Below the pieces are notes generated by a model. That model had not been told where the DNA came from, made no database searches, and saw nothing but the letters and a program-made list of their open reading frames with translations. Of a stretch of DNA of 36,353 nucleotides, positions 26,622 to 33,648 are shown one piece after another. Source of the stretch: an uncultured Clostridia bacterium (GTDB lineage Bacteria > Bacillota > Clostridia > TANB77 > CAG-465); assembly GCA_944386345.1 (NCBI GenBank), contig CALXAR010000011.1, positions 1 to 36,353 of the forward strand, read 5' to 3'. Position numbers and translations under genes: made by a program. The stretch's first letter is position 1. Every line of letters begins with the position of its first letter.

Positions 26622-26659
26622 AAAAACTACCTTTAGTCTTAACTAAAGGTAGTTTTTTT
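26622..26659. terminator. Bidirectional terminator between converging genes
   Basis: AAAAACTACCTTTAG / CTAAAGGTAGTTTTT, a 15-bp perfect stem with a 6-nt loop and T-runs on both strands. It serves the coat cluster on the plus strand and the 157-aa gene on the minus strand, whose stop codon lies in it. Confidence 0.9.
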
Positions 26660-27131
26660 ATAATGTTATGTCCTCTTTTTCAATAGTCTTTTCTTTTTTT
26701 GTTTTTCTATCTTCTGCAATTTTTTGAAGCTGTATTGTCTTATCTGCTTTAGTTTTTGTTTGTTCGGCTCTTACTTTTTCTTTAGCCTTTCTTTGATCTA
26801 AAATTGGATTAAGCTGATATTTAATAAAGTAATCTAAATACATATCTGTTGCTTCTTTTTTAGTTTTTTTCTTCTTTTGTTTTAAACTATTAGTAGAAGA
26901 AACAATGTAAAACTCTCCATTTTCATATACTAGTTGTTCTTTTCCATCAGTAAAAATAACATAATTATCTTTAGGCAATTCTACTTCATTTATTTTATCT
27001 AAAAATTTTAAAGAGACATTTGCTTCTTCCATAAGCTCCTTTTTCTCTTTTTCAGAAAGCTTATCATCCATTGACTTTAATACTTCTTTTCTAAAACTCT
27101 CTTCTAAGAAATCCTTATCTGTATCTTTCAT
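26658..27131 (-). CDS. Uncharacterised charged protein downstream of mrnC
   Basis: Not recognised. 157 aa, very rich in Lys and Glu. An acidic helical N-terminus (1-50) is followed by a short beta-rich part (NYVIFTDGKEQLVYENGEFYIV, about 56-77), a lysine run (QKKKKTKKE) and a long charged helix to the end. No membrane segment or signal. It lies 12 bp after mrnC with AGGAGG 8 nt before the ATG. The lysine-rich tail could contact RNA or ribosomes; that is only an inference from composition and neighbour. Confidence 0.75.
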   Translation of the reverse strand: MKDTDKDFLEESFRKEVLKSMDDKLSEKEKKELMEEANVSLKFLDKINEVELPKDNYVIFTDGKEQLVYENGEFYIVSSTNSLKQKKKKTKKEATDMYLDYFIKYQLNPILDQRKAKEKVRAEQTKTKADKTIQLQKIAEDRKTKKEKTIEKEDITL

Positions 27132-27143
27132 AACTATTTCCTC

Positions 27144-27539
27144 CTAATTAAAGCACTTAATACATTCTTTTACTATTTCATCTAATCTACTATTTCTTTT
27201 AGTAATATATAGATATCCAATTAAACATTCAAAACCTGTTGCTTTTTTATATTCAACAACATCTACATGCTTTGAGACTGTTGAAATATTAGTATTTCTT
27301 CCGCGTTTGTATATTGCAATCTCTTCATCAGTTAGCTTGTCCATAATTTTATCTATTGTAGTAGATTGTCCCTTAGCACTTACATACTTTATTGAGAACC
27401 TATGCAAAGCTCCAGCCTTTGCAGTAGATATACTAGTCAAATAGGTTCTTATATATACATTATATACTGCGTCTCCAATAAAAGCTAATGTTTGAGATGG
27501 AACAGTCTGAATATCTATATTGTTTATATATTCCTCCAT
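27144..27539 (-). CDS. mrnC: Mini-ribonuclease III (MrnC)
   Basis: RNase III-type nuclease lacking the double-stranded RNA-binding domain; it matures the 23S rRNA ends in Bacillus. 131 aa with LAFIGDAVYNVYIR (metal-binding Asp), YKRGRN and a C-terminal EYKKATGFECLIGYLYI (catalytic Glu in EYKKATGFE). Normal length. Usually found near cysS; here it precedes an unknown charged protein. Confidence 0.95.
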   Translation of the reverse strand: MEEYINNIDIQTVPSQTLAFIGDAVYNVYIRTYLTSISTAKAGALHRFSIKYVSAKGQSTTIDKIMDKLTDEEIAIYKRGRNTNISTVSKHVDVVEYKKATGFECLIGYLYITKRNSRLDEIVKECIKCFN

Positions 27540-27566
27540 AAAAATCTCCTATATTATATACATAAT

Positions 27567-27595
27567 ATTATATATTAATTTATAGCTATTTGCAA
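27567..27595 (-). promoter_or_regulatory. Sigma-A promoter of mrnC
   Basis: TTGCAA (27590-27595), 17-bp spacer, TATAAT (27567-27572). Confidence 0.6.
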
Positions 27596-27599
27596 GTAA

Positions 27600-27617
27600 A
27601 ATTAACTATAGTTAATT
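27600..27617. repeat. 18-bp perfect palindrome in a divergent promoter region
   Basis: AATTAACTATAGTTAATT is fully self-complementary, 4 bp upstream of the mrnC -35 and about 37 bp upstream of the -35 of the plus-strand membrane protein gene. A further TAACTATA copy follows at about 27624. It looks like an operator half-site arrangement, but AT-rich DNA makes palindromes more likely by chance. Confidence 0.5.
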
Positions 27618-27654
27618 ATTTACTAACTATATATTTTATACACAACATTTTTAA

Positions 27655-27683
27655 TTGACTTTAGAAAACTTATATAATATAAT
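27655..27683 (+). promoter_or_regulatory. Sigma-A promoter of the membrane protein gene
   Basis: TTGACT (27655-27660), 17-bp spacer, TATAAT (27678-27683), with AAAGAGGTG downstream as RBS. Confidence 0.8.
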
Positions 27684-27705
27684 ACACATAAAAGAGGTGT
27701 TGTAA

Positions 27706-28146
27706 ATGCAAAAAAATAAAGAAAACAAAGGAATTATAATAAAAATAATAACAGGAATTCTAGTTGTACTATGTATAATTTATGCAATCATTATAATAAA
27801 AAATCAAAACTATAGACTAATTCCAGGTGTAATTGGTATTGGTGCTATTATTGTTACTATGAATATAGCAAATCATTTAAAAATAAAAAAAGAAAAATCC
27901 AAGCTATATTCTATAGCATCTTTAATACTTTCGCTAGTTGCAATTCCGCTACTCTTTGTTCAAGTAGTATTCTCATACATACTTACTATTCCAGCTTTTA
28001 TAATTTCTAAAAAAGCTTTACGAGTAAATAACACAGCAACTTCTAAAATATGTTTTGGCATTTCATTATTAATGCTAATAGCTTGTATTGTTTTTTCACT
28101 AATGGGTGGATTTTCATATGTAACTGGTCCAACGCTTATACAATAG
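27706..28146 (+). CDS. Uncharacterised membrane protein, DUF4190-like
   Basis: 146 aa with four membrane helices (about 10-28, 35-53, 64-93, 112-134). The second pair has the pattern YSIASLILSLVAIPLLF ... FIISKKALR ... SKICFGISLLML, which resembles DUF4190 (two helices around a short basic loop). Function is unknown. It is monocistronic, with its own promoter and terminator. AGAGGTG lies 6-7 nt before the ATG. Confidence 0.75.
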   Translation: MQKNKENKGIIIKIITGILVVLCIIYAIIIIKNQNYRLIPGVIGIGAIIVTMNIANHLKIKKEKSKLYSIASLILSLVAIPLLFVQVVFSYILTIPAFIISKKALRVNNTATSKICFGISLLMLIACIVFSLMGGFSYVTGPTLIQ

Positions 28147-28147
28147 C

Positions 28148-28179
28148 AAAAAAGATTCTTCATTCGAAGAATCTTTTTT
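28148..28179. terminator. Bidirectional terminator between converging genes
   Basis: AAAAAAGATTCTTC-ATTC-GAAGAATCTTTTTT, a 14-bp perfect stem with a 4-nt loop. It ends the plus-strand membrane protein gene and the minus-strand groEL. Confidence 0.92.
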
Positions 28180-29759
28180 TACATTTCTTTGTCTGCATTA
28201 CAAATTGCCGCATCAGTAGTAAGTATCATAGAAGAAATAGATACTGCATTTTCTAGAGCTGTTCTTGTAACTTTGGTTGGATCTATTATTCCTTCTTCTT
28301 TCATATTTACTAAAACATTATCATTTGCATTATATCCTATATCATCTTTACTCTCCTTTACTTTCTCTACTATAATATCACCATTTTGTCCTGCATTCTC
28401 AGCAATATGAAATAAAGGTTTTTCTAAAGCTTTAAGCAATATATTTCCTCCAACTCTTTCACCTTCTGGCAGACGATTTACAAAGCCCTTTATCTTATTT
28501 GCTACTGTTATATATGCTCTTCCACCTCCTTCAACAATACCTTCTTCTATAGCAGCTCTTGTAGCAGACAAAGCATCTTCAATTCTAAGTTTTCTTTCAT
28601 TTAATTCGGTCTGTGTTGCAGCACCAACTTCTATTACTGCAACTCCTCCTAGAAGTCTTGCAAGTCTTCTTCTTAATTTTTTTATTTCATCTTCATTACT
28701 TTGAGCTAGAATATTATTTTTTGTTTCTTCTATTTTCTGAGTAATCTGCTCTTCTTTTCCACTTCCCCTTAAAATTATTGTACTATCTTTTGATATCTTT
28801 ACACTCTTTGCACTTCCTAAATCTGCTAAATTAACCTCTTTAAGATCAGCTAAAATATCATCATCTATTAAATTCCCACCAGTTACAATAGCAATATCTT
28901 CTAGTATTTCTCTTCTCTCTTCGCCAAAACTTGGGGCTTTAACAGCAATAGAATTGAAAGTCCCTCTTATTTTGTTTACAATTAGTGTTGCCAGAGCTTC
29001 TCCTTCAATATCTTCTACAATTAAGACTAAAGGTCTATTTGTCTGTGAGACTTTTTCTATTAGTGGTAATATCTCTTGAACGCTTGTAATCTTTTTATTT
29101 GAAATCAATATATATGGATTTTCTAAAACCTCTTCCATTTTCATATTGTCTCCTACCATATATGATGATATATATCCAGTATTTATCTTTAAGCCTTCAA
29201 CAATATTTAAATTAGTATTAGCAGTCTTAGATTCATCCACAGTTATAACGCCCTCTTTTCCAATCATATCTATAGCAGAGCTTATTAATTTACCAATTTC
29301 ATAATCTCCAGATGATATTATAGCTATTTCTTTTATCTGCTCATTAGATTCTATAGTCTGTGATATATCTTTTATTACCTTCACTGCCTCTTTAAGCGTT
29401 TTATTCATTCCATTTCTAATTTGTACAGGATTTGCTCCTGCAGTTATATTTTTCATTCCTTCTTTTACCATACTATGTGCAAGTACTGTTGCAGTTGTTG
29501 TTCCATCACCTGCAATATCATTAGTTTTTAAAGCTACTTCTTTTAAGAGCTCTGCTCCAAGATTTTCTATTTCATCGTCAAGCTGTATCTCCTTTGCAAT
29601 AGATACACCATCATTTATTATTACTGGAGATGAGAACTCACTTTTTAATGCAACATTTTTCCCTTTAGGTCCCAAAGTTATATTTACTGCATTTGCAAGT
29701 TTTTCAACCCCATTTAATATTGCAACTTTAGCATCATTACCATATAATATTTTTTTCAT
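28179..29759 (-). CDS. groEL: Chaperonin GroEL, divergent and lacking the GGM tail
   Basis: 60-kDa chaperonin subunit. The ATP site is intact: TLGPKGKNV (28-36), GDGTTTATVLA (from 84), and the IEDALSATRAA segment holding the catalytic Asp, followed by GIVEGGG. Apical substrate-binding positions stay hydrophobic (GYISSYMVG, EGEALATLIVNKIRG). It departs from typical Firmicutes GroEL in several places: KAPSFGEERREILEDIA, VGDNMKMEEVLENPYI and GYNANDNVLVNMKEE where GYDALTGEYVDM is usual. The C-terminus stops at CNADKEM, without the Gly-Gly-Met tail, giving 526 aa instead of about 540-545. It lies 12 bp after groES and before a strong terminator. It may be the only chaperonin or a second copy; this window cannot tell. 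Confidence 0.93.
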   Translation of the reverse strand: MKKILYGNDAKVAILNGVEKLANAVNITLGPKGKNVALKSEFSSPVIINDGVSIAKEIQLDDEIENLGAELLKEVALKTNDIAGDGTTTATVLAHSMVKEGMKNITAGANPVQIRNGMNKTLKEAVKVIKDISQTIESNEQIKEIAIISSGDYEIGKLISSAIDMIGKEGVITVDESKTANTNLNIVEGLKINTGYISSYMVGDNMKMEEVLENPYILISNKKITSVQEILPLIEKVSQTNRPLVLIVEDIEGEALATLIVNKIRGTFNSIAVKAPSFGEERREILEDIAIVTGGNLIDDDILADLKEVNLADLGSAKSVKISKDSTIILRGSGKEEQITQKIEETKNNILAQSNEDEIKKLRRRLARLLGGVAVIEVGAATQTELNERKLRIEDALSATRAAIEEGIVEGGGRAYITVANKIKGFVNRLPEGERVGGNILLKALEKPLFHIAENAGQNGDIIVEKVKESKDDIGYNANDNVLVNMKEEGIIDPTKVTRTALENAVSISSMILTTDAAICNADKEM

Positions 29760-29771
29760 ACAAATCCTCCC

Positions 29772-30020
29772 TTAAATTAAAGCTAATATGTCTTTTTCAT
29801 CTAAGACAAAATATTCTTTACTATCATATATAATTTTTTTAGCATTTTGCTCATTATATATAACTTTGTCATTTGGCCTTATCTCATTTACATCATTTCC
29901 TACACATATTACAAGCCCTATTAAATTTGAAGAATTTGTCTTAATTATAATTCCATTTTTTTCATAGTCATTCTTATCACTTAATTCAACTATAACATTT
30001 TTTCCTATGCATCTTAACAT
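29772..30020 (-). CDS. groES: Co-chaperonin GroES, short divergent form
   Basis: 82 aa against the usual 94-97. The opening LRCIGKNVIVEL corresponds to IRPLGDRVVVK and the closing EYFVLDEKDILALI to the usual end strand. The mobile loop is present but altered: the hydrophobic tripeptide that docks to GroEL is III rather than IVL in NGIIIKT. The roof hairpin region is reduced to GNDVNEIRPNDK. GGAGGGA lies 6 nt before the ATG. No CIRCE element (the HrcA operator) or CtsR box is present upstream, and no strong promoter is evident. Confidence 0.9.
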   Translation of the reverse strand: MLRCIGKNVIVELSDKNDYEKNGIIIKTNSSNLIGLVICVGNDVNEIRPNDKVIYNEQNAKKIIYDSKEYFVLDEKDILALI

Positions 30021-30066
30021 ATTTATCCCTCCTATTATTATATATGCATAAGATAAAATTATATAA

Positions 30067-30090
30067 CAAAAAAGTACGGTTACCCGTACT
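30067..30090 (-). terminator. Intrinsic terminator overlapping the scpA stop
   Basis: On the minus strand AGTACGG-GTAA-CCGTACT is followed by six T. The 7-bp GC-containing stem starts at the last bases of scpA, isolating groES-groEL from deoD-scpA. Confidence 0.85.
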
Positions 30091-30877
30091 AATAATTTAA
30101 TGTAGATGTGTCTATGTCAATTTTAGCTTCATTTTTCCTGCTAACATTTATATCCGAAAACAAGTACTTCTGCTCTATATCAACTTGTTTCATTTTTCCA
30201 AGCTCCAAGACTCCTAAAAAAGCAGTTACAATCTCTATATTGTCACAGTTAGAATTAAATACATTATTAAATACCATATTGCCATTTTCATTTAGGTATC
30301 CAACAATCTGTTTTACTTTATCTTGAACAGTATACTTCTCGTAAACTGCTATTTTTTCTATTTCTTTTGCGTGCTTATTTATCTTATTTTGATTTCTAAA
30401 TAATATATTAGAGTAAGTCTCAAAAATATCTTGTTTAGTAAACTTATCACCAGTATACTCTATTTTCTTATTAAATTTAATTTTTTCAAATGATTTTACA
30501 AAAGAGCCAAAATTTATTTTATACATTTCATTTATCTTTTCTGATGCCTCTTTATATATTTTATATTGTGAGATTCTTCTAAGTATCTCTTCTTCTGATA
30601 TTTGCTCTTCTTCCTCGTCTTCTTCAAGTTGAGGTAGGAGCTTTCTTGCTTTAATATCTAAAAGAGTAGATGCCATAACAACAAATTCTGATGCAATCTC
30701 AATATTATTCTCATTCATCTCATTTAAATATGATATATATTCATCAGTAAGTTCGCTTAAAGATATCTCAAATATATCCTTTTTGTTTTTAGATATCAAA
30801 TATAGCAACAAATCTAAAGGGCCCTCAAAGTTTTTTATATTAAATTTAATATCTTCTATCTTTTCTACATTTATCAT
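30089..30877 (-). CDS. scpA: Segregation and condensation protein A (ScpA)
   Basis: Kleisin subunit that bridges Smc heads with ScpB. 262 aa with the N-terminal kleisin motif FEGPLDLLLYLISKNK (about 19-34), IFEISLSELTDEYISYL, VVMASTLLDIKARKLLP, an acidic stretch (EEDEEEEQ, about 86-93), and a C-terminal winged-helix segment (TAFLGVLELGKMKQVDIEQ). It begins 1 bp after the deoD stop. scpB is not in the window; it is often adjacent. Confidence 0.95.
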   Translation of the reverse strand: MINVEKIEDIKFNIKNFEGPLDLLLYLISKNKKDIFEISLSELTDEYISYLNEMNENNIEIASEFVVMASTLLDIKARKLLPQLEEDEEEEQISEEEILRRISQYKIYKEASEKINEMYKINFGSFVKSFEKIKFNKKIEYTGDKFTKQDIFETYSNILFRNQNKINKHAKEIEKIAVYEKYTVQDKVKQIVGYLNENGNMVFNNVFNSNCDNIEIVTAFLGVLELGKMKQVDIEQKYLFSDINVSRKNEAKIDIDTSTLNY

Positions 30878-30878
30878 T

Positions 30879-31628
30879 CTATTCTCTTTCCTTTTCTAAT
30901 TTTACTGCAATCTCTAATGCAAGCTTTATCATCTGATTTAGACCTGTTTGTCTGTCCTCAGAAGGAACTAATATTCCTCTTAAAAGCTTATCTGTAACAG
31001 TAAATAACGCTAGCGCATTCTTATTTGCCACAATTGCATTAGTATAAAGTGCAAGTGTTTCCATCTCAACACATAAAACTGGGTTTTTTGACACATTTTC
31101 AAGTAAATTATGTGACTTATAGAACGTATCAGAGGTATATATTGTTCCAAATTTTACATTACTTAAGTCTTTGCACTCTTCTTTAGCTAGATTTAATAAT
31201 TTTTCTGAAGCACTTGGGAAGACATCATACTCATTTGCTTCAATATAATTTGAATCAGTTATAACGTCCTCTGCAATTACTATATCTCCCAAATCAACAC
31301 TCTTACACTCATCACATGCATTATCATTATCTAGTGAACCAGCACTTCCAATTCGTATTATATTATCTACATCATATCCTTCAAATAACTCTTTAGAATA
31401 TATTGCCATAGAAGGTACTCCCATTCCGCTTCCCTGAACAGATATAGTTACTCCTTTATACTTTCCAGTATATCCAAGCATACCACGTACATTATTGTAT
31501 AGCTTTGCATCTTCTAAAAAATTTTCTGCTATATATTTTGCTCTTAATGGATCTCCTGGCATTAAAACTGTTTTGGCAATCTCTCCGAGCTTTGCCTGAT
31601 TATGTGGTGTTGGTGTATTTATTTTCAT
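30879..31628 (-). CDS. deoD: Purine-nucleoside phosphorylase, DeoD type
   Basis: Phosphorolysis of purine (deoxy)nucleosides to free base and (deoxy)ribose 1-phosphate. 249 aa with TVLMPGDPLRAKYIAENFL (phosphate-binding Gly-Asp and Arg), VQGSGMGVPSMAIYSKEL, VDNIIRIGSAGSL, CVEMETLALY, and FTVTDKL carrying the catalytic aspartate. All point to the hexameric bacterial DeoD family. An insertion NDNACDECKSVD follows the IGSAGSL strand. GGGAGG precedes the ATG and it has its own promoter; its partner is scpA. Confidence 0.95.
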   Translation of the reverse strand: MKINTPTPHNQAKLGEIAKTVLMPGDPLRAKYIAENFLEDAKLYNNVRGMLGYTGKYKGVTISVQGSGMGVPSMAIYSKELFEGYDVDNIIRIGSAGSLDNDNACDECKSVDLGDIVIAEDVITDSNYIEANEYDVFPSASEKLLNLAKEECKDLSNVKFGTIYTSDTFYKSHNLLENVSKNPVLCVEMETLALYTNAIVANKNALALFTVTDKLLRGILVPSEDRQTGLNQMIKLALEIAVKLEKERE

Positions 31629-31653
31629 ATTTAACCTCCCAAAATATATTTAG

Positions 31654-31682
31654 ATTATATACTTTATATCACTTTTTTGCAA
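31654..31682 (-). promoter_or_regulatory. Sigma-A promoter of deoD-scpA
   Basis: TTGCAA (31677-31682), 17-bp spacer, TATAAT (31654-31659), starting 5 bp past the stop of the small acidic gene. No strong terminator is seen between them. Confidence 0.6.
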
Positions 31683-31687
31683 GTGCT

Positions 31688-31900
31688 CTATAAATCCTCA
31701 CACTCTTTCTCAATTTCATTATTTTTTATTTTTCTACTTAAGTTTTTAGCAAAAGATTCTAATTCTTCATCATACGACGTGAAAAATTTTTTCTCGCTTT
31801 TATATTGTTCTTCTGTAAGATTTGAAATCTCTTTGCAAGCATCCAATATAAATTTGGAATCATCGTTTTTATTATACTCATTATTTTTATCTTTTTTCAT
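31688..31900 (-). CDS. Small charged protein of unknown function
   Basis: 70 aa, rich in Lys, Glu, Asp and Asn, all helix with a possible coiled coil (EQYKSEKKFFTSYDEELESFAKNL would cover about 31-55). No membrane segment, one central cysteine (residue 22) and one near the end. A strong GAAGGAGG lies 7 nt before the ATG, which supports real expression. It lies between recX and deoD with an 83-bp gap upstream that contains a TATAAT but no good -35. Not recognised. Confidence 0.65.
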   Translation of the reverse strand: MKKDKNNEYNKNDDSKFILDACKEISNLTEEQYKSEKKFFTSYDEELESFAKNLSRKIKNNEIEKECEDL

Positions 31901-31983
31901 TTTAGTCCTCCTTCAAGTATTATACATTAAACTAATATATAAAAAAAGATTAAAAAATTTTTTCACCTTTATCTATATTTATA

Positions 31984-32403
31984 TTAATTATCAAACATAT
32001 CATTTATCTTAAAACCTCTCCTATACAAATATGCTTTCTGTTTAAGTGGCTCCATATTTTTTAGTTTTCCATTTAAAAGCTTTTCCACTAATTGCTTCTC
32101 ATACACGTTTGAATCAAAAGACTTTAGCTTTTTAGCTATTAGCTCCTTATCAATTCCCTTTTGTATAAGCTTCATCCTTATTTCATATGCTGAATACTTA
32201 GGTATAGATAAACATTGTCTAAGATAAGCATCTACATATTTCGAATCATCTATATACCCTATATTTTTAAGATACTCAATCACTTCAAAAATTATATCAT
32301 CATTAACTTTTAGCTTTTTTAATTTATTTTCTACTTCTTTTTGTGTTCTTAAAGCGAGTACTAAATATCTTACTGCTTTTTCTTTTGCCTCTTCAAATTC
32401 CAT
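31984..32403 (-). CDS. recX: Regulatory protein RecX
   Basis: Modulator that inhibits or trims RecA filaments. 139 aa with tandem three-helix repeats: ALRTQKEVENKLKKLKV, VIEYLKNIGYIDDSKYVDAYL and KYSAYEIRMKLIQKGI. It is shorter than Bacillus RecX (about 264 aa) and close to the E. coli form. It sits 44 bp after recA with a terminator hairpin in between, so its level should be a fraction of that of RecA. Confidence 0.92.
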   Translation of the reverse strand: MEFEEAKEKAVRYLVLALRTQKEVENKLKKLKVNDDIIFEVIEYLKNIGYIDDSKYVDAYLRQCLSIPKYSAYEIRMKLIQKGIDKELIAKKLKSFDSNVYEKQLVEKLLNGKLKNMEPLKQKAYLYRRGFKINDMFDN

Positions 32404-32417
32404 TACATTTCTCCTTT

Positions 32418-32446
32418 AAAAAAGATGCACATATGTGCATCTTTTT
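32418..32446 (-). terminator. Intercistronic terminator between recA and recX
   Basis: A 14-bp inverted repeat AAAAAGATGCACAT / ATGTGCATCTTTTT starts 1 bp past the recA stop and has a T-run on each strand. The recX RBS follows within 10 bp. Confidence 0.85.
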
Positions 32447-32447
32447 A

Positions 32448-33509
32448 TTACTCTTCATCTAAAAACTCTTCTTCACTTTCTTCATCGTTATCTGATGCTC
32501 CTGTCATACTATTTTCAAATGCTAAATTAAAGTTTTCTCTTACTTTTCCTTCTATTTCTTTCATTATATCTGGATTTTGTGCAAGAAATTGTTTTGCATT
32601 TTCTCTACCTTGACCAATCTTTTGTCCATTATATGCAAACCATGCACCACTCTTATCAACAATATTCATATCGGTAGCCAAATCAAGTACACATCCTTCA
32701 TTTGAAATACCTTTACCATAAACAATATCAAAAACAGCCTCTCTAAATGGTGGTGCAACTTTATTTTTTACAACCTTTACTTTTGTTCTTGTTCCTACTA
32801 CTTCTCCGTTTACTTTTATAGCCTCTTGTTTTCTAACATCAAGTCTTACTGAAGCATAAAATTTTAATGCTCTACCACCAGGAGTTGTCTCTGGATTTCC
32901 AAACATTATTCCAACTTTTTCACGCAATTGGTTAATGAAAATAGCTACTGTATTTGATTTATTTAAAACACCTGTTAATTTTCTTAAAGCTTGAGACATA
33001 AGTCTTGCTTGTAAACCTACATGAGAATCTCCCATTTCACCATCAATTTCAGCTTTTGGAACAAGAGCAGCTACAGAGTCGATAGTTATGATATCAACTG
33101 CTCCACTTCTTACAAGTTGTTCAGCAATTTCTAAAGCTTGTTCTCCTGTATCAGGCTGTGCGACAATTAAATTGTCAACATCAACACCTAAATTTTTAGC
33201 ATAAACAGGATCTAATGCATGCTCTGCATCAATAAATGCAGCTATTCCGCCTTGCTTTTGAGCCTCTGCTATAGCATGTAAAGCTACTGTTGTTTTACCT
33301 GATGATTCAGGTCCAAATATTTCAACAATCCTTCCTCTAGGAAATCCGCCTATTCCTAATGCTATATCTAAGCTTAGTGCTCCTGATGGGATTGTATCAA
33401 TACTCACATCTCCAACCTCGCCTAATTTCATTACAGCTCCTTTACCAAAGTTTTTTTCAATTTGAGCCATTGCTATATCTAATGCTTTTTTTCTTTCTTC
33501 AGATATCAT
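32448..33509 (-). CDS. recA: Recombinase RecA
   Basis: DNA strand-exchange protein and SOS co-protease. 353 aa. Walker [10 protein letters not shown] (66-74), Walker [11 protein letters not shown], the L1 loop region ([21 protein letters not shown] would span about 155-175) and L2 ([20 protein letters not shown] spans about 200-220) are all present. The acidic C-terminal tail [15 protein letters not shown] is intact. GGGGGA lies before the ATG. The promoter has a canonical SOS box. Confidence 0.98.
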   Translation of the reverse strand: MISEERKKALDIAMAQIEKNFGKGAVMKLGEVGDVSIDTIPSGALSLDIALGIGGFPRGRIVEIFGPESSGKTTVALHAIAEAQKQGGIAAFIDAEHALDPVYAKNLGVDVDNLIVAQPDTGEQALEIAEQLVRSGAVDIITIDSVAALVPKAEIDGEMGDSHVGLQARLMSQALRKLTGVLNKSNTVAIFINQLREKVGIMFGNPETTPGGRALKFYASVRLDVRKQEAIKVNGEVVGTRTKVKVVKNKVAPPFREAVFDIVYGKGISNEGCVLDLATDMNIVDKSGAWFAYNGQKIGQGRENAKQFLAQNPDIMKEIEGKVRENFNLAFENSMTGASDNDEESEEEFLDEE

Positions 33510-33533
33510 AAAATTCTCCCCCTTATAACTTTA

Positions 33534-33547
33534 AGAACGTTTGTTCG
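33534..33547 (-). promoter_or_regulatory. LexA (SOS) box of recA
   Basis: The minus strand reads CGAACAAACGTTCT, matching the Gram-positive LexA consensus CGAACRNRYGTTCG except the last base. It lies 6 bp downstream of the -10, where repressor would block initiation. Confidence 0.92.
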
Positions 33548-33553
33548 TTTATC

Positions 33554-33582
33554 ATTATACTATTAAATTTTTAGTTTGTCAA
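33554..33582 (-). promoter_or_regulatory. Sigma-A promoter of recA
   Basis: Perfect consensus TTGACA (33577-33582), 17-bp spacer, TATAAT (33554-33559). Confidence 0.92.
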
Positions 33583-33618
33583 CATTTAAATTTAATTTTT
33601 TCAATTATTTTTTAATAG

Positions 33619-33641
33619 AAAAAAGCAAGATTATTCTTGCT
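33619..33641 (-). terminator. Intrinsic terminator of the HD-EAL gene
   Basis: The minus strand forms AGCAAGA-ATAA-TCTTGCT followed by six T, 8 bp past the stop of the HD-EAL gene. Confidence 0.85.
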
Positions 33642-33648
33642 CTTTCCA

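Noticed and set aside
30021-30066. Search for a CIRCE element or CtsR box before groES
   Set aside because: Neither TTAGCACTC/GAGTGCTAA nor an RGTCAAA tandem is present.
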